64,000 nt of DNA from Kitasatospora sp. NA04385 (GTDB taxonomy: Bacteria > Actinomycetota > Actinomycetes > Streptomycetales > Streptomycetaceae): contig NZ_CP054919.1 of assembly GCF_013364235.1 (NCBI RefSeq), forward strand, positions 903,489 to 967,488. Reading direction: 5' to 3'. Below are positions 31,699 through 39,254 of this stretch, one piece after another. The notes under the pieces were generated by a model. It saw only the letters and a list, made by a program, of their open reading frames with translations, was not told the origin of the DNA and searched no databases. Every line of letters starts with the position of its first letter. The stretch's first letter is position 1. Position numbers and translations under genes: made by a program.

Positions 31699-31952
31699 CG
31701 GCCGTCCTCCTCGGTCAGGTGGATCGTGTCGGCGGTGAAGATCACGATGCGTCCGGCGACGCCGCCGGTGAGCGCGGCGTGCCAGAGCGCGGTGCGGATG
31801 CCGGTGTTCTCGCGGCGCAGCACCACCTCGCTGCGGTCGGTGCTGAGTTCCAGGTAGTCGCCGACCGACCGGGCTTCCATCCCGGCGTCCCGGGCGGCGC
31901 GCACCACGGGTTCGAACTCGGGGACGTCGAGTACGTACAGGGCGAGTGTCAC
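31695..31952 (-). CDS. Small coupled protein of unknown family (85 aa)
   Basis: GTG 31952 overlaps the stop of the dioxygenase-like gene (GTGA), and its own stop overlaps the hydroxylase ATG (ATGA). The product reads TLALYVLDVPEFEPVVRAAR, DAGMEARSVGDYLELSTDRS and GVAGRIVIFTADTIHLTEED: a strand-helix-strand start and hydrophobic strands later, with no membrane helix or Cys cluster. Coupling on both sides argues it is made in fixed ratio with both enzymes, perhaps as a subunit or carrier-like helper. I know of no function. Confidence 0.7.
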   Translation of the reverse strand: MTLALYVLDVPEFEPVVRAARDAGMEARSVGDYLELSTDRSEVVLRRENTGIRTALWHAALTGGVAGRIVIFTADTIHLTEEDGR

Positions 31953-32557
31953 GGGGTCGGCACCTCGATGCTCTTGCGGATGAGTTCGGCCTTGCGCTGC
32001 CACATGGCCTGCACCGAGGGTTGGGGCGACTCGGTGACGTCGATCAGGGCCTTCAGGGTGAACTCCGCGTCGCGGGCGTCGATGCCGGACATCTCGCGCA
32101 GCGGCCGGGTGATCTCCAGCTGGAGGCCGTTGGGGTCGTCGAAGTAGATCGACTCGATGAGTTCGTGGGCGAGCGGCGTGGTGACCCGCACGCCGTGGGA
32201 CTTCAGCCGGTCGCGCCAGGCGAGGAGTTCCTCCTCGGTGTCCACGTGGAAGGCGAGGTGCCGCGAGCGGTGCATCAGGTCGCTCGGCGGCGCCTCCTCC
32301 GGCAGGTCGAAGTAGTAGAAGAACGCGATCCGGTTGCCCCGGCCCATGTCGAAGAAGAAGTGCACGAAGTCCGGGTAGTCGTCGGTGACCCATCCGGTGG
32401 CCGTGATGGCGTGCACCAGCGGCATGCCCAGGACCCGGGTGTAGAACTCGTGCGTCTCCCGCGGCCGCCAGGTGACGTAGGCCAGGTGGTCGACCCCGTC
32501 GAGGCCGGGCGCCCGGTGGGAGCCCTGCGGCGGGACGGGCGGTGGTGCGGTAGCCAA
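31949..32557 (-). CDS. VOC-family, extradiol-dioxygenase-like protein
   Basis: 202 residues from TTG 32557, which follows AGGAGGAACA. Two beta-alpha-beta-beta-beta modules are visible: LDGVDHLAYVTWRPRETHEF (first metal His) with YTRVLGMPLVHAI, and SRHLAFHVDTEEELLAWRDR (second His) with SIYFDDPNGLQLEITRP (Glu ligand). This His-His-Glu triad suits an Fe2+-dependent ring-cleaving dioxygenase or a glyoxalase/ring-rearranging enzyme. The C-terminal 40 residues (TLKALIDVTESPQPSVQAMW) extend beyond the core. Its place in one operon with an FAD hydroxylase suggests successive oxidation of an aromatic intermediate. Confidence 0.8.
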   Translation of the reverse strand: MATAPPPVPPQGSHRAPGLDGVDHLAYVTWRPRETHEFYTRVLGMPLVHAITATGWVTDDYPDFVHFFFDMGRGNRIAFFYYFDLPEEAPPSDLMHRSRHLAFHVDTEEELLAWRDRLKSHGVRVTTPLAHELIESIYFDDPNGLQLEITRPLREMSGIDARDAEFTLKALIDVTESPQPSVQAMWQRKAELIRKSIEVPTP

Positions 32558-32613
32558 TGTTCCTCCTGGAGACGGGTGGGGCGGAACCGGGCGCGCTCTC
32601 GGGTGGGGTGGGA

Positions 32614-34026
32614 CTACTTGGCGGCGGGTGCCTTTCCGCGCAGTCCGGTGGAGGTGACGACGGCCCCGAGCAGCAGGACCAGTCCGCCCGTGACCAGCGC
32701 CCAACGGGTGCCGTCGGCGCTGGACGAGGACAGGTTGAGGACGACGCCGAGGACGGCGACGCCGAGCGAGGCGCCGACCTGGCGGGCCGAGTTGAGGACG
32801 CCGGCGCCCATGCCGGCGAACTCGGCGGGGACGGTGCTCGCCATGCCCGCGACCAGCGAGGGCAGGGCGAAGGAGACGCCGAAGCCGAAGGCCAGCAGGC
32901 CGACCACGGTCGCGGCCAGGGCGAGCCCCGAGTCGTCGGTGAACGGCGCCTGGAGCAGCGCGCCGGCGCCCATCAGGACGAAGCCGAGGGTGGCGGGCTT
33001 GCGCGGCCCGATCCGGCCGACCAGGCGGCCGGTGTAGATCGGGTTGAACGCGGTGGGCAGGGTCAGCGGCAGGAAGACCAGGCCGGTGACGACCGGCGAG
33101 TAGTGGCGGCCCTCCTGGAAGAACAGCGACAGGACGAACAGCAGGCCGGAGAGGCCGAAGTTGGCGAGCAGGCCCGCCCCGACCGCCGGGGAGAAGCCCG
33201 GGCTGCGGAACATCCGCAGCGGGACCATCGCCGCGTCGCCGGCCCGCACCTCGGCCACCAGGAAGGTGACCGCGCCGAGCACGGTGAGCCCGAAGGCGAC
33301 CAGCACGCCGGTGGCGCCCCAGCCCTTGTCGGGGCCCTCGATCAGCGCGTACACCAGGGCGGCGAGCGCGACGACCGAACTGATCTGGCCGGTCAGGTCG
33401 AGTCCGCTGCGCTGCTTGATGGCGGTCTCGGGGGCCATCTTGACGGTGATCAGCAGGCTGGCCACCGCCAGCGGGACGTTGATCAGGAAGATCGCGCGCC
33501 AGCCGACGGTGTCGGTCAGCACGCCGCCGACCACCGGTCCGGCCGCCAGGGCGGCGCCGGTGATCGCCGCCCAGGAGCCCACCGCGCGGGCCCGCATCAC
33601 CGGGTCGGTGTAGGCGTTGGTGATCACCGCGAGCGAGGACGGGAGCAGCAGCGCCCCCGCCGCGCCCAGCGCCAGCCGCAGTGCGACCAGCACCGGCAGG
33701 GTGGTCGCCAGCGCGGAGACGCCGGACAGCACCCCGAACGCGACCAGGCCCCACAGGAAGACCCGGCGGCCGCCGAAGCGGTCCGAGAGCCAGCCCGCGG
33801 TGAGCAGCAGGGCCGCGAAGGTGATGGTGTAGCCGTTGGTGACCCACTGCAGTCCGCTGAGGCCGACGTCGAGGTAGTCGGCCATCGCCGGGAGGGCGAC
33901 CGAGACGATGGTCATGTCCAGCAGCACCATGAAGTAGCCGAGCGAGAGCCCGATCAGCAGGGCGCGGGGCGGGCCTTCGGACTTGGCGGGTGTGACGGCG
34001 GGCTGGACGCCGGCCTGCGTAGCCAT
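32614..34026 (-). CDS. MFS exporter, DHA2 (14-helix) type
   Basis: 470 residues from ATG 34026 with GAGGAG upstream. The N-terminal FMVLLDMTIVSVALPAMADY carries the LDxTIVNVALP motif of DHA2 drug exporters, followed by WVTNGYTITFAALLLTAGWL and SDRFGGRRVFLWG (motif A), and ALGAAGALLLPSSLAVITNA. Around 14 membrane helices are visible. It would export the locus product or protect the cell from it. It is the first gene of the leftward operon and is divergent from the second LysR gene across a 213-bp region with two palindromes. Confidence 0.9.
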   Translation of the reverse strand: MATQAGVQPAVTPAKSEGPPRALLIGLSLGYFMVLLDMTIVSVALPAMADYLDVGLSGLQWVTNGYTITFAALLLTAGWLSDRFGGRRVFLWGLVAFGVLSGVSALATTLPVLVALRLALGAAGALLLPSSLAVITNAYTDPVMRARAVGSWAAITGAALAAGPVVGGVLTDTVGWRAIFLINVPLAVASLLITVKMAPETAIKQRSGLDLTGQISSVVALAALVYALIEGPDKGWGATGVLVAFGLTVLGAVTFLVAEVRAGDAAMVPLRMFRSPGFSPAVGAGLLANFGLSGLLFVLSLFFQEGRHYSPVVTGLVFLPLTLPTAFNPIYTGRLVGRIGPRKPATLGFVLMGAGALLQAPFTDDSGLALAATVVGLLAFGFGVSFALPSLVAGMASTVPAEFAGMGAGVLNSARQVGASLGVAVLGVVLNLSSSSADGTRWALVTGGLVLLLGAVVTSTGLRGKAPAAK

Positions 34027-34096
34027 GAGTGCTCCTCGTTCAAGAAATGGCATGCCGCACCGCCCGGACCGCGGATGCGCGGGCGCGCGGATCCGC

Positions 34097-34214
34097 CGAT
34101 GGGAAGATCCATCGATGCGTCGGGGGGCGGGAAATCCCATTCTCCCGGACCGGGAAGGGCAGTTGGCGTTACTGACGACGGGAATGGCCTATGGATACAA
34201 TCGGCCCAGCCGAT
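34097..34214. promoter_or_regulatory. Two palindromes between the exporter and LysR genes
   Basis: CGATGGgaagatCCATCG (34097-34114) and ATCGGCccaGCCGAT (34200-34214) are perfect six-base inverted repeats. The second lies 25 bp before the LysR start. LysR proteins usually bind such sites in their own divergent promoter, so these are the likely recognition and activation sites (inference). Confidence 0.5.
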
Positions 34215-34239
34215 AGATCGCCAGAGGGGTGCCACCGCC

Positions 34240-35115
34240 ATGGAGTTACGACACCTTCGCACGTTCGAGGCGGTCGCCCGGACTCTCAGCGTGACACAGG
34301 CCGCGCGGGAGTTGCACTACGCGCAGTCCAGTGTCAGTGACCAGATCCAGGCGCTGGAGCGCGAGTTGGGCGTCGAGCTGATCAACCGCTCGCAGCGCCG
34401 GATCAGGCTGACCGCCCAGGGCGAGGTGCTGTCCTCGTACACCGAGCGGATCCTCACCCTGCTGGAGGAGGCCCGCTTCGCGGTCTCCCGGCCCGCCACC
34501 GAGCTGGCCCTCGGCGCCCTGGAGACGCTGGGCCGCTACCTGCTGCCCGAGGTGCTCTCGTACTACCGGGAGCTGCATCCGCAGACCAAGGTCCGGGTCT
34601 CCCAGTACAACCGCGGCGAGCTGTACCAGTCGGTGCGCCGGGGCGACCTCGACCTCTGCCTGACCTTCGGCGCGCCGCCGGCCGATGCCGGGCTGCGCGC
34701 GGAGACGCTGGCCGAGGAGCCGCTGGTCATCATCGCGCCGCCGGGCCACCCGCTGGCCGCCCGCGGCCGGGCCGACCTGGCGGAGCTGGCCGCCGAGCCG
34801 TTCCTGGCCACCCAGCGGGGCTGCGGGTTCCGGGAGATGTACGACGGCGCCTTCGGGGCGATGCCCGGCAAGGAGCCGGTCGCCGAGGTGGACAGCATCG
34901 GCACCCTGGGCGCCTGCGTCGCGGCCGGGATGGGCTGCGCGCTGCTGCCGCTGGTGTCGGTCCGCAGCCAGGCCGACCGGGGCGAGGTCGCCCTGGTGGA
35001 GATCGGCGACACCGACCTGCGGACGGCGATCACCATGACCTGGCTGGAGCGCAACTCGGCCAACCCCAACCTGCTCGGCTTCCAGAGCGCCATCCGCAAG
35101 CAGCTGGCGGCCTGA
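34240..35115 (+). CDS. LysR-type regulator of the aromatic locus
   Basis: 291 residues from ATG 34240 with AGAGGGG upstream. HTH: ELRHLRTFEAVARTLSVTQA and ARELHYAQSSVSDQIQALER, then GVELINRSQRRIRLTAQGEV. The effector domain has GALETLGRYLLPEVLSYYRE, RRGDLDLCLTFGAPPADAG and SIGTLGACVAAGMGCALLPL. The protein resembles CynR/BenM-like regulators. Divergence from the exporter operon and palindromes in between make it the probable pathway-specific regulator. It ends 17 bp from the convergent AMP-ligase gene. Confidence 0.88.
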   Translation: MELRHLRTFEAVARTLSVTQAARELHYAQSSVSDQIQALERELGVELINRSQRRIRLTAQGEVLSSYTERILTLLEEARFAVSRPATELALGALETLGRYLLPEVLSYYRELHPQTKVRVSQYNRGELYQSVRRGDLDLCLTFGAPPADAGLRAETLAEEPLVIIAPPGHPLAARGRADLAELAAEPFLATQRGCGFREMYDGAFGAMPGKEPVAEVDSIGTLGACVAAGMGCALLPLVSVRSQADRGEVALVEIGDTDLRTAITMTWLERNSANPNLLGFQSAIRKQLAA

Positions 35116-35132
35116 GCCCCGCGCCCCGCCGC

Positions 35133-36896
35133 TCACCGGGCCGCGCCCGGGTCGTCGGGGGCGGTCCGCAGGTGCCCGTCCCGGGGGCGGGGCACCGACG
35201 GGACCAGGTCGGCCGGCACGACCCGCGCCGACGGCCGGTGGGTGGGCGCGGCACCGGGCCCGGTCCCGGGCTCGGGGTCGAGCAGGACGGCCCGCAGCCT
35301 GGCCCGGGCGATCTTGCCGGTGACGGTGGTCGGCAGCCGGTCGACCACCACCAGCTGCTCGGGCAGCTTGTAGGTGGCCAGGCCCTTGCGGGACAGGTGG
35401 CCGGTCACCTCGTCGAGGGTCAGCCGGGCGTCCCCGCGCAGCGCGACCAGCAGGCAGGAGCGCTGGCCCAGCCGCGGGTCGGGCCGCGCCACCACCGCGT
35501 GCTGGGCCAGCTGCGGCAGGTCGTTGAGCAGTTCCTCCACCTCCAGGGCGCTGAACTTGAGCCCGCCCCGGTTGATCAGCTCGTCGCCGCGGCCCCGGTA
35601 GCCGACCGAGCCGTCCTCCTGGAGCGCGGCCAGGTCGCCGGAGCGCAGCCAGCCGTCCGCGGTGAACGCGGCCGCGGTCAGCTCCGGCGCGTGCAGGTAC
35701 CCCTTGAACAGGTAGGGGCTGCGGTACTGGAGCTCGCCGGTGGTGCCGGCCGGGACGGGCGCGCCGTCCGCGTCCACCACCCGGGCCTCGGCGCCGGAGA
35801 CCGGCCGGCCGACGGTGGCCACCGCCTCGGGCGGGTCCGCGGGCCGGGTGAACGTCCCGGCGCCGACCTCGGTCATCCCCCACTGGACGATCAGCCGGGC
35901 GCCGAGTCGGCGGCGCACCCCGTCGGCCAGTTCGCGGGGCACCGGCGCGCCGCCGGTGCGGACCTCCCGCAGCCCCGGCACGGGCACCGGGCCCGGCTCC
36001 GCGCCCGGCCCGGCCTCCTGCTCGACCAGGGCGAGCAGGTCGCGCAGCTGGGCCGGGACGGCGAACGCGGCGGTGGCCCCGGCGGCCCGCAGCCCGGCCA
36101 GGAAGCGGGCCGGGTCCCAGCCCTCGAAGAGGCCGACGGCGCCGCCGGTGACCAGCGCCAGGTGCACCGAGAGCATCCCGAAGGCGTGGCTGAGCGGGCT
36201 GGCCGACACCACGGTGTCGCCGGCCCCGAGCCCGCCGTCCGCGGCCACCGCGGCGGCGTTGCCGAGCAGTCCGCCGTGGCTGTGCAGGCAGAGCTTGGGC
36301 CGCCGGGAGGTGGTGCCGGAGGAGGCCAGCAGCATCAGCGGCGTCTGGTGGCCGCGCGGGCGCTCCGGCAGCCGGCCCTCGAAGTAGGGGGCCCCGTCCA
36401 GCAGTTCGACGGAGCTCGGCAGGTCGTCCGGCCCGTCGGCGGGCCGGACGGCGCGGTCGGCGCCGGAGAGCCAGACGTGCCGCAGCGCCGGGAGCTGCTC
36501 GCGCAGGGCGCGGATGCCGGCGGCGCGGTCCCGGCCCCGGTAGGAGTCCCGGGCCACCAGGGCGCTCGCCCTGGACTGCTCCAGCAGCGAGCGCACCTCG
36601 TGGGCGCCGTACGCGGAGTGCAGCGGCAGCAGCAGCACGCCGAGCCGGGCGGTGGCCGCGTGCAGCACCAGCAGTTCCCAGCTGTTGGGGAGCTGGGCCG
36701 CCAGCACCTCGCCGGCCCGCAGTCCGCGCCGGTGCAGCGCGCCGGCGGTCCGCTCGGCCTGGAGCAGGCAGTCGTGCCAGCTCCACCACCGGTTGCCGTC
36801 CATGACGGCCGGTCCGGGGCGGAGCGCGGCGGCCCGTTCCAGGGCCTCTCCGAAGGTGGGAAGAACGGTTGTCGATTTCTCGGGGGGAGCTTTCAC
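35133..36896 (-). CDS. AMP-dependent acyl/aryl-CoA synthetase
   Basis: 587 residues from GTG 36896 (GGAGG upstream). Adenylation motifs are present in order: LMLLASSGTTSRRPKLCLHS (A3 P-loop), PLSHAFGMLSVHLA, IVQWGMTEVGAGTFTRP (A5), GWLRSGDLAALQEDGSVGYR plus GRGDELINRGGLKFSALEVE (A7/A8), and LPTTVTGKIARARLRAVLL with the A10 lysine. The sequence resembles 2,3-dihydroxybenzoate- or 4-chlorobenzoate-type ligases more than acetyl-CoA synthetase, which fits activation of an aromatic acid. A proline-rich tail of about 50 residues follows A10. No carrier protein or NRPS is adjacent, so a CoA ester or transfer to a remote carrier is likely. Confidence 0.85.
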   Translation of the reverse strand: MKAPPEKSTTVLPTFGEALERAAALRPGPAVMDGNRWWSWHDCLLQAERTAGALHRRGLRAGEVLAAQLPNSWELLVLHAATARLGVLLLPLHSAYGAHEVRSLLEQSRASALVARDSYRGRDRAAGIRALREQLPALRHVWLSGADRAVRPADGPDDLPSSVELLDGAPYFEGRLPERPRGHQTPLMLLASSGTTSRRPKLCLHSHGGLLGNAAAVAADGGLGAGDTVVSASPLSHAFGMLSVHLALVTGGAVGLFEGWDPARFLAGLRAAGATAAFAVPAQLRDLLALVEQEAGPGAEPGPVPVPGLREVRTGGAPVPRELADGVRRRLGARLIVQWGMTEVGAGTFTRPADPPEAVATVGRPVSGAEARVVDADGAPVPAGTTGELQYRSPYLFKGYLHAPELTAAAFTADGWLRSGDLAALQEDGSVGYRGRGDELINRGGLKFSALEVEELLNDLPQLAQHAVVARPDPRLGQRSCLLVALRGDARLTLDEVTGHLSRKGLATYKLPEQLVVVDRLPTTVTGKIARARLRAVLLDPEPGTGPGAAPTHRPSARVVPADLVPSVPRPRDGHLRTAPDDPGAAR

Positions 36897-37541
36897 GAAG
36901 GTCCTCCATCTGCATCGGTGACTGCGCCGGCACCGGCTCGGGTTTCGGCGGTGTTACGTGCGCAGCCTCGTGCACCGGCCTTTGCGCCGAAGTGCCGCTG
37001 ATGTCCGGGTGGACATCCGCTGCTTTCCGTTCCGGATTCTGCGCAGCAAGCCGTCGGTTCGTCCAGGGCGCCCCTATAAGGAATCCCAATTGTTCCGGGG
37101 CGGACCGCCCCGATAAATAACCCTTATACCGGGGGGCGGGCCGGCCGGCCGACGCGCTTCCGGGGCAGCGCGTTCGCCCCTCCCGCCGCCCGCCGGGCGG
37201 GCCGCGGGCGGCGGGCGCAGCGCCGGGGCCACCGCCGGAACCGGCTCCGAAGCAGGCGGGCCGGGCCGTCCGGAGGTAAGGAAAATCAATGAGAAGGGCT
37301 CGTTCCGGGCGCCGGAACCGGCCCGGAGTGCGGCCCCGACCGCACCCCGGAGGCCGTTCGGCCTGGCCGATGGGTGCCATCGGAAAGACCGAATGCGAGC
37401 ATTCGCGCAGGTCACCGGCGGCTCCGTCGAAAATCAAGCCGTATCCGGCCGATGATTCGGCCACACCGGCCCGGGAACGGGTTGCCGATCGGTCGGCGGT
37501 CGCTACAGAATTCCGGTCGTCCCCGATGCAGGAGGTCATCG
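36897..37541. other. Long divergent control region of the aromatic locus
   Basis: 645 bp without a supportable gene, between the leftward AMP-ligase and the rightward operon starting at 37542. It is locally AT-rich at 37070-37130 and 37275-37300 (AGGTAAGGAAAATCAATGAG), unlike its surroundings, and holds the nested palindrome at 37075-37128. Confidence 0.55.
37075..37128. promoter_or_regulatory. Nested palindrome in the divergent control region
   Basis: Outer arms TATAAGG (37075-37081) and CCTTATA (37122-37128) enclose a perfect 17-base palindrome CGGGGCGGaCCGCCCCG (37096-37112). The two symmetry centres are within three bases of each other. The AT-rich flanks supply possible -10 sequences in both directions. 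It is the best candidate operator for both divergent transcripts. Confidence 0.5.
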
Positions 37542-38396
37542 ATGTCGATTGCACGGAGTTTCGGTAAAACGAATGCAGAACCGGGGTCGGTCCACAGAAT
37601 TCCGGGCACCGGAATCTTTTCCGGCCCCGGTGCGCACACCGGGTCCGAGGTCTTCTCGGACGCCGGCCTGCGCCAGCTGGACGAGGTCGTCCGCAGCGCC
37701 CGGCTGGCCGCCGGGGCCGCCGTCCCCACCCTGCTCGCCCCCGTCCCGGCGGGCGGCGACGCCGCCCGGCTGACCGCGCAGCACTGCACCTTCGACCACT
37801 GCGGCCTGCTGCTGTTCCCCCGCACCCTGGAGTCGGGCCTGCGCCGGCTGGAGGAGCTCGGCCTGTCGCCGATGCCCGTCGTGCCCAGCACGGTGGTGCG
37901 CCGCCGGCTCGCCGAGCGCTACGGCCTCGACCCGGCCGACTGCGAGGTGCACATCACCCGGCTGCGGCTCGGGCTGCCGACCGGGCGCCGGCACACCGCG
38001 GTGGAGATCTTCCTGCTGCCGCGCGACGGCCGGGCGTACTCCCCCCGGCTGGAGGAGGCCGAGGTCGCCGCCGGCTACGAGCAGCACACCGCGTTCGTGG
38101 TGGCCCGCCCCAGCACCGCGCTGCTGACCCGGCTGGTCGCCTCCTGGCGGACCGAGGCCGGGCTGCTCACCGAGGGCGGCGGCCACAACCCGCACGAGGG
38201 CGGGCCGGACGGCTCCACCGTCATGTACTTCGTCCGCGAGCACGCGCACCCCGGCCCGCGGCGCCGGTTCGAGCTGCACTGCCCCGGCGACCTGACCCCC
38301 TTCATCGACCGGCTGCCCCGGGAGGGCGCGGCGGTCCGGCGCGCCTACGCCGCCTGGCGCCCGATCGACCCGGCCCCGCTGAGCACCGCCGGCTGA
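37542..38396 (+). CDS. Unrecognised protein at the head of the DAHP-synthase operon (284 aa)
   Basis: ATG 37542 is set by GGAGG six bases upstream. The protein has no signal peptide or membrane helix. Recognisable segments are DAGLRQLDEVVRSARLAAGA, AQHCTFDHCGLLLFPRTLES, RLRLGLPTGRRHTAVEIFLL, EEAEVAAGYEQHTAFVVARP, GGGHNPHEGGPDGSTVMYFV and RRFELHCPGDLTPFIDRLPR. The conserved-looking His/Cys positions (HCTFDHC, GGHNPHEGG, ELHCPGD) suggest a metal site. The size and position suggest an enzyme in the pathway; I do not recognise a family. It is followed by the O-methyltransferase, DAHP synthase and ABM genes on the same strand. Confidence 0.7.
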   Translation: MSIARSFGKTNAEPGSVHRIPGTGIFSGPGAHTGSEVFSDAGLRQLDEVVRSARLAAGAAVPTLLAPVPAGGDAARLTAQHCTFDHCGLLLFPRTLESGLRRLEELGLSPMPVVPSTVVRRRLAERYGLDPADCEVHITRLRLGLPTGRRHTAVEIFLLPRDGRAYSPRLEEAEVAAGYEQHTAFVVARPSTALLTRLVASWRTEAGLLTEGGGHNPHEGGPDGSTVMYFVREHAHPGPRRRFELHCPGDLTPFIDRLPREGAAVRRAYAAWRPIDPAPLSTAG

Positions 38397-38519
38397 GCAC
38401 CGCCCGCCGGACCCGCACCACCCGGCACCGCACCGCACCACCGGCCGGGCAGCGCCTTCCCCTGCGCCCGCCGGACCCGCACCGCGCCCGCTCCGCACCA
38501 CCTCACTCGGGAGAATCCT

Positions 38520-39254
38520 GTGCTGCGCAACGACACACTCACCCCCCGAGGCGTGGCCCTCACGCCCGAGCTGCACGACTACCTCCTCACCCAGGGCCGG
38601 ATGACGCCGGACCCGCTGCTGGCCGAGCTGATCGAGCGGACCCACTCGGCGATCCCCGACCAGGCGCACATGAGCGTCGCCCCCGAGGAGGGCGCGCTGC
38701 TGACCTTCCTGGTCCGCCTGCTGGGCGCCCGCCGGATCGTCGAGGTCGGCACCTTCACCGGCTACTCCTCGCTCTGTCTGGCCCGCGGCCTGCCCGACGA
38801 CGGCTCGCTGATCACCTTCGACGTCTCGGCCGAGTGGACCGGCCTGGCCCGCGAGTTCTGGACCCGGGCCGGCGTCGCCGACCGGATCGAGCTGCGGCTC
38901 GGCGACGCGCTGGAGACGCTGCGCGCGCTGCCCGCCGAACCGCACCTGGACCTGGCCTTCATCGACGCGGACAAGCCCGGCTACATCGGCTACTGGGAGG
39001 AGCTCGTCCCCCGGCTGCGCCCCGGCGGGCTGCTGCTGGTCGACAACACCCTGTTCAGCGGCCAGGTGATCGACCCGGACCCGGCGCCCAAGCCCGCCGC
39101 CGTCCGCGCCTTCAACGAGCACGCCCGCCGCGACGAGCGGGTCGAGCTGGTCATGCTGCCGCTCGCCGACGGCCTCACCGCGGCCCGGCGGCTGGCCCCC
39201 GGCGAGAGCCCGTCCCGGGCCGCGTGGACCGACCCGGCCGGGGAGGAGCGGTGA
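38520..39254 (+). CDS. O-methyltransferase (caffeoyl-CoA OMT-like)
   Basis: 244 residues from GTG 38520 (GGGAGA upstream). The class I SAM fold has motif I VEVGTFTGYSSLCLARGLPD, a DVSAEWTGLAREFW segment, LDLAFIDADKPGYIGYWEEL (Asp ligands for the divalent metal) and GLLLVDNTLFSGQVIDPD. Cation-dependent enzymes of this family methylate one hydroxyl of a catechol, in agreement with hydroxylase genes nearby. The stop codon overlaps the DAHP synthase start by four bases (GTGA), showing coupling of aromatic supply and tailoring. Confidence 0.88.
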   Translation: MLRNDTLTPRGVALTPELHDYLLTQGRMTPDPLLAELIERTHSAIPDQAHMSVAPEEGALLTFLVRLLGARRIVEVGTFTGYSSLCLARGLPDDGSLITFDVSAEWTGLAREFWTRAGVADRIELRLGDALETLRALPAEPHLDLAFIDADKPGYIGYWEELVPRLRPGGLLLVDNTLFSGQVIDPDPAPKPAAVRAFNEHARRDERVELVMLPLADGLTAARRLAPGESPSRAAWTDPAGEER

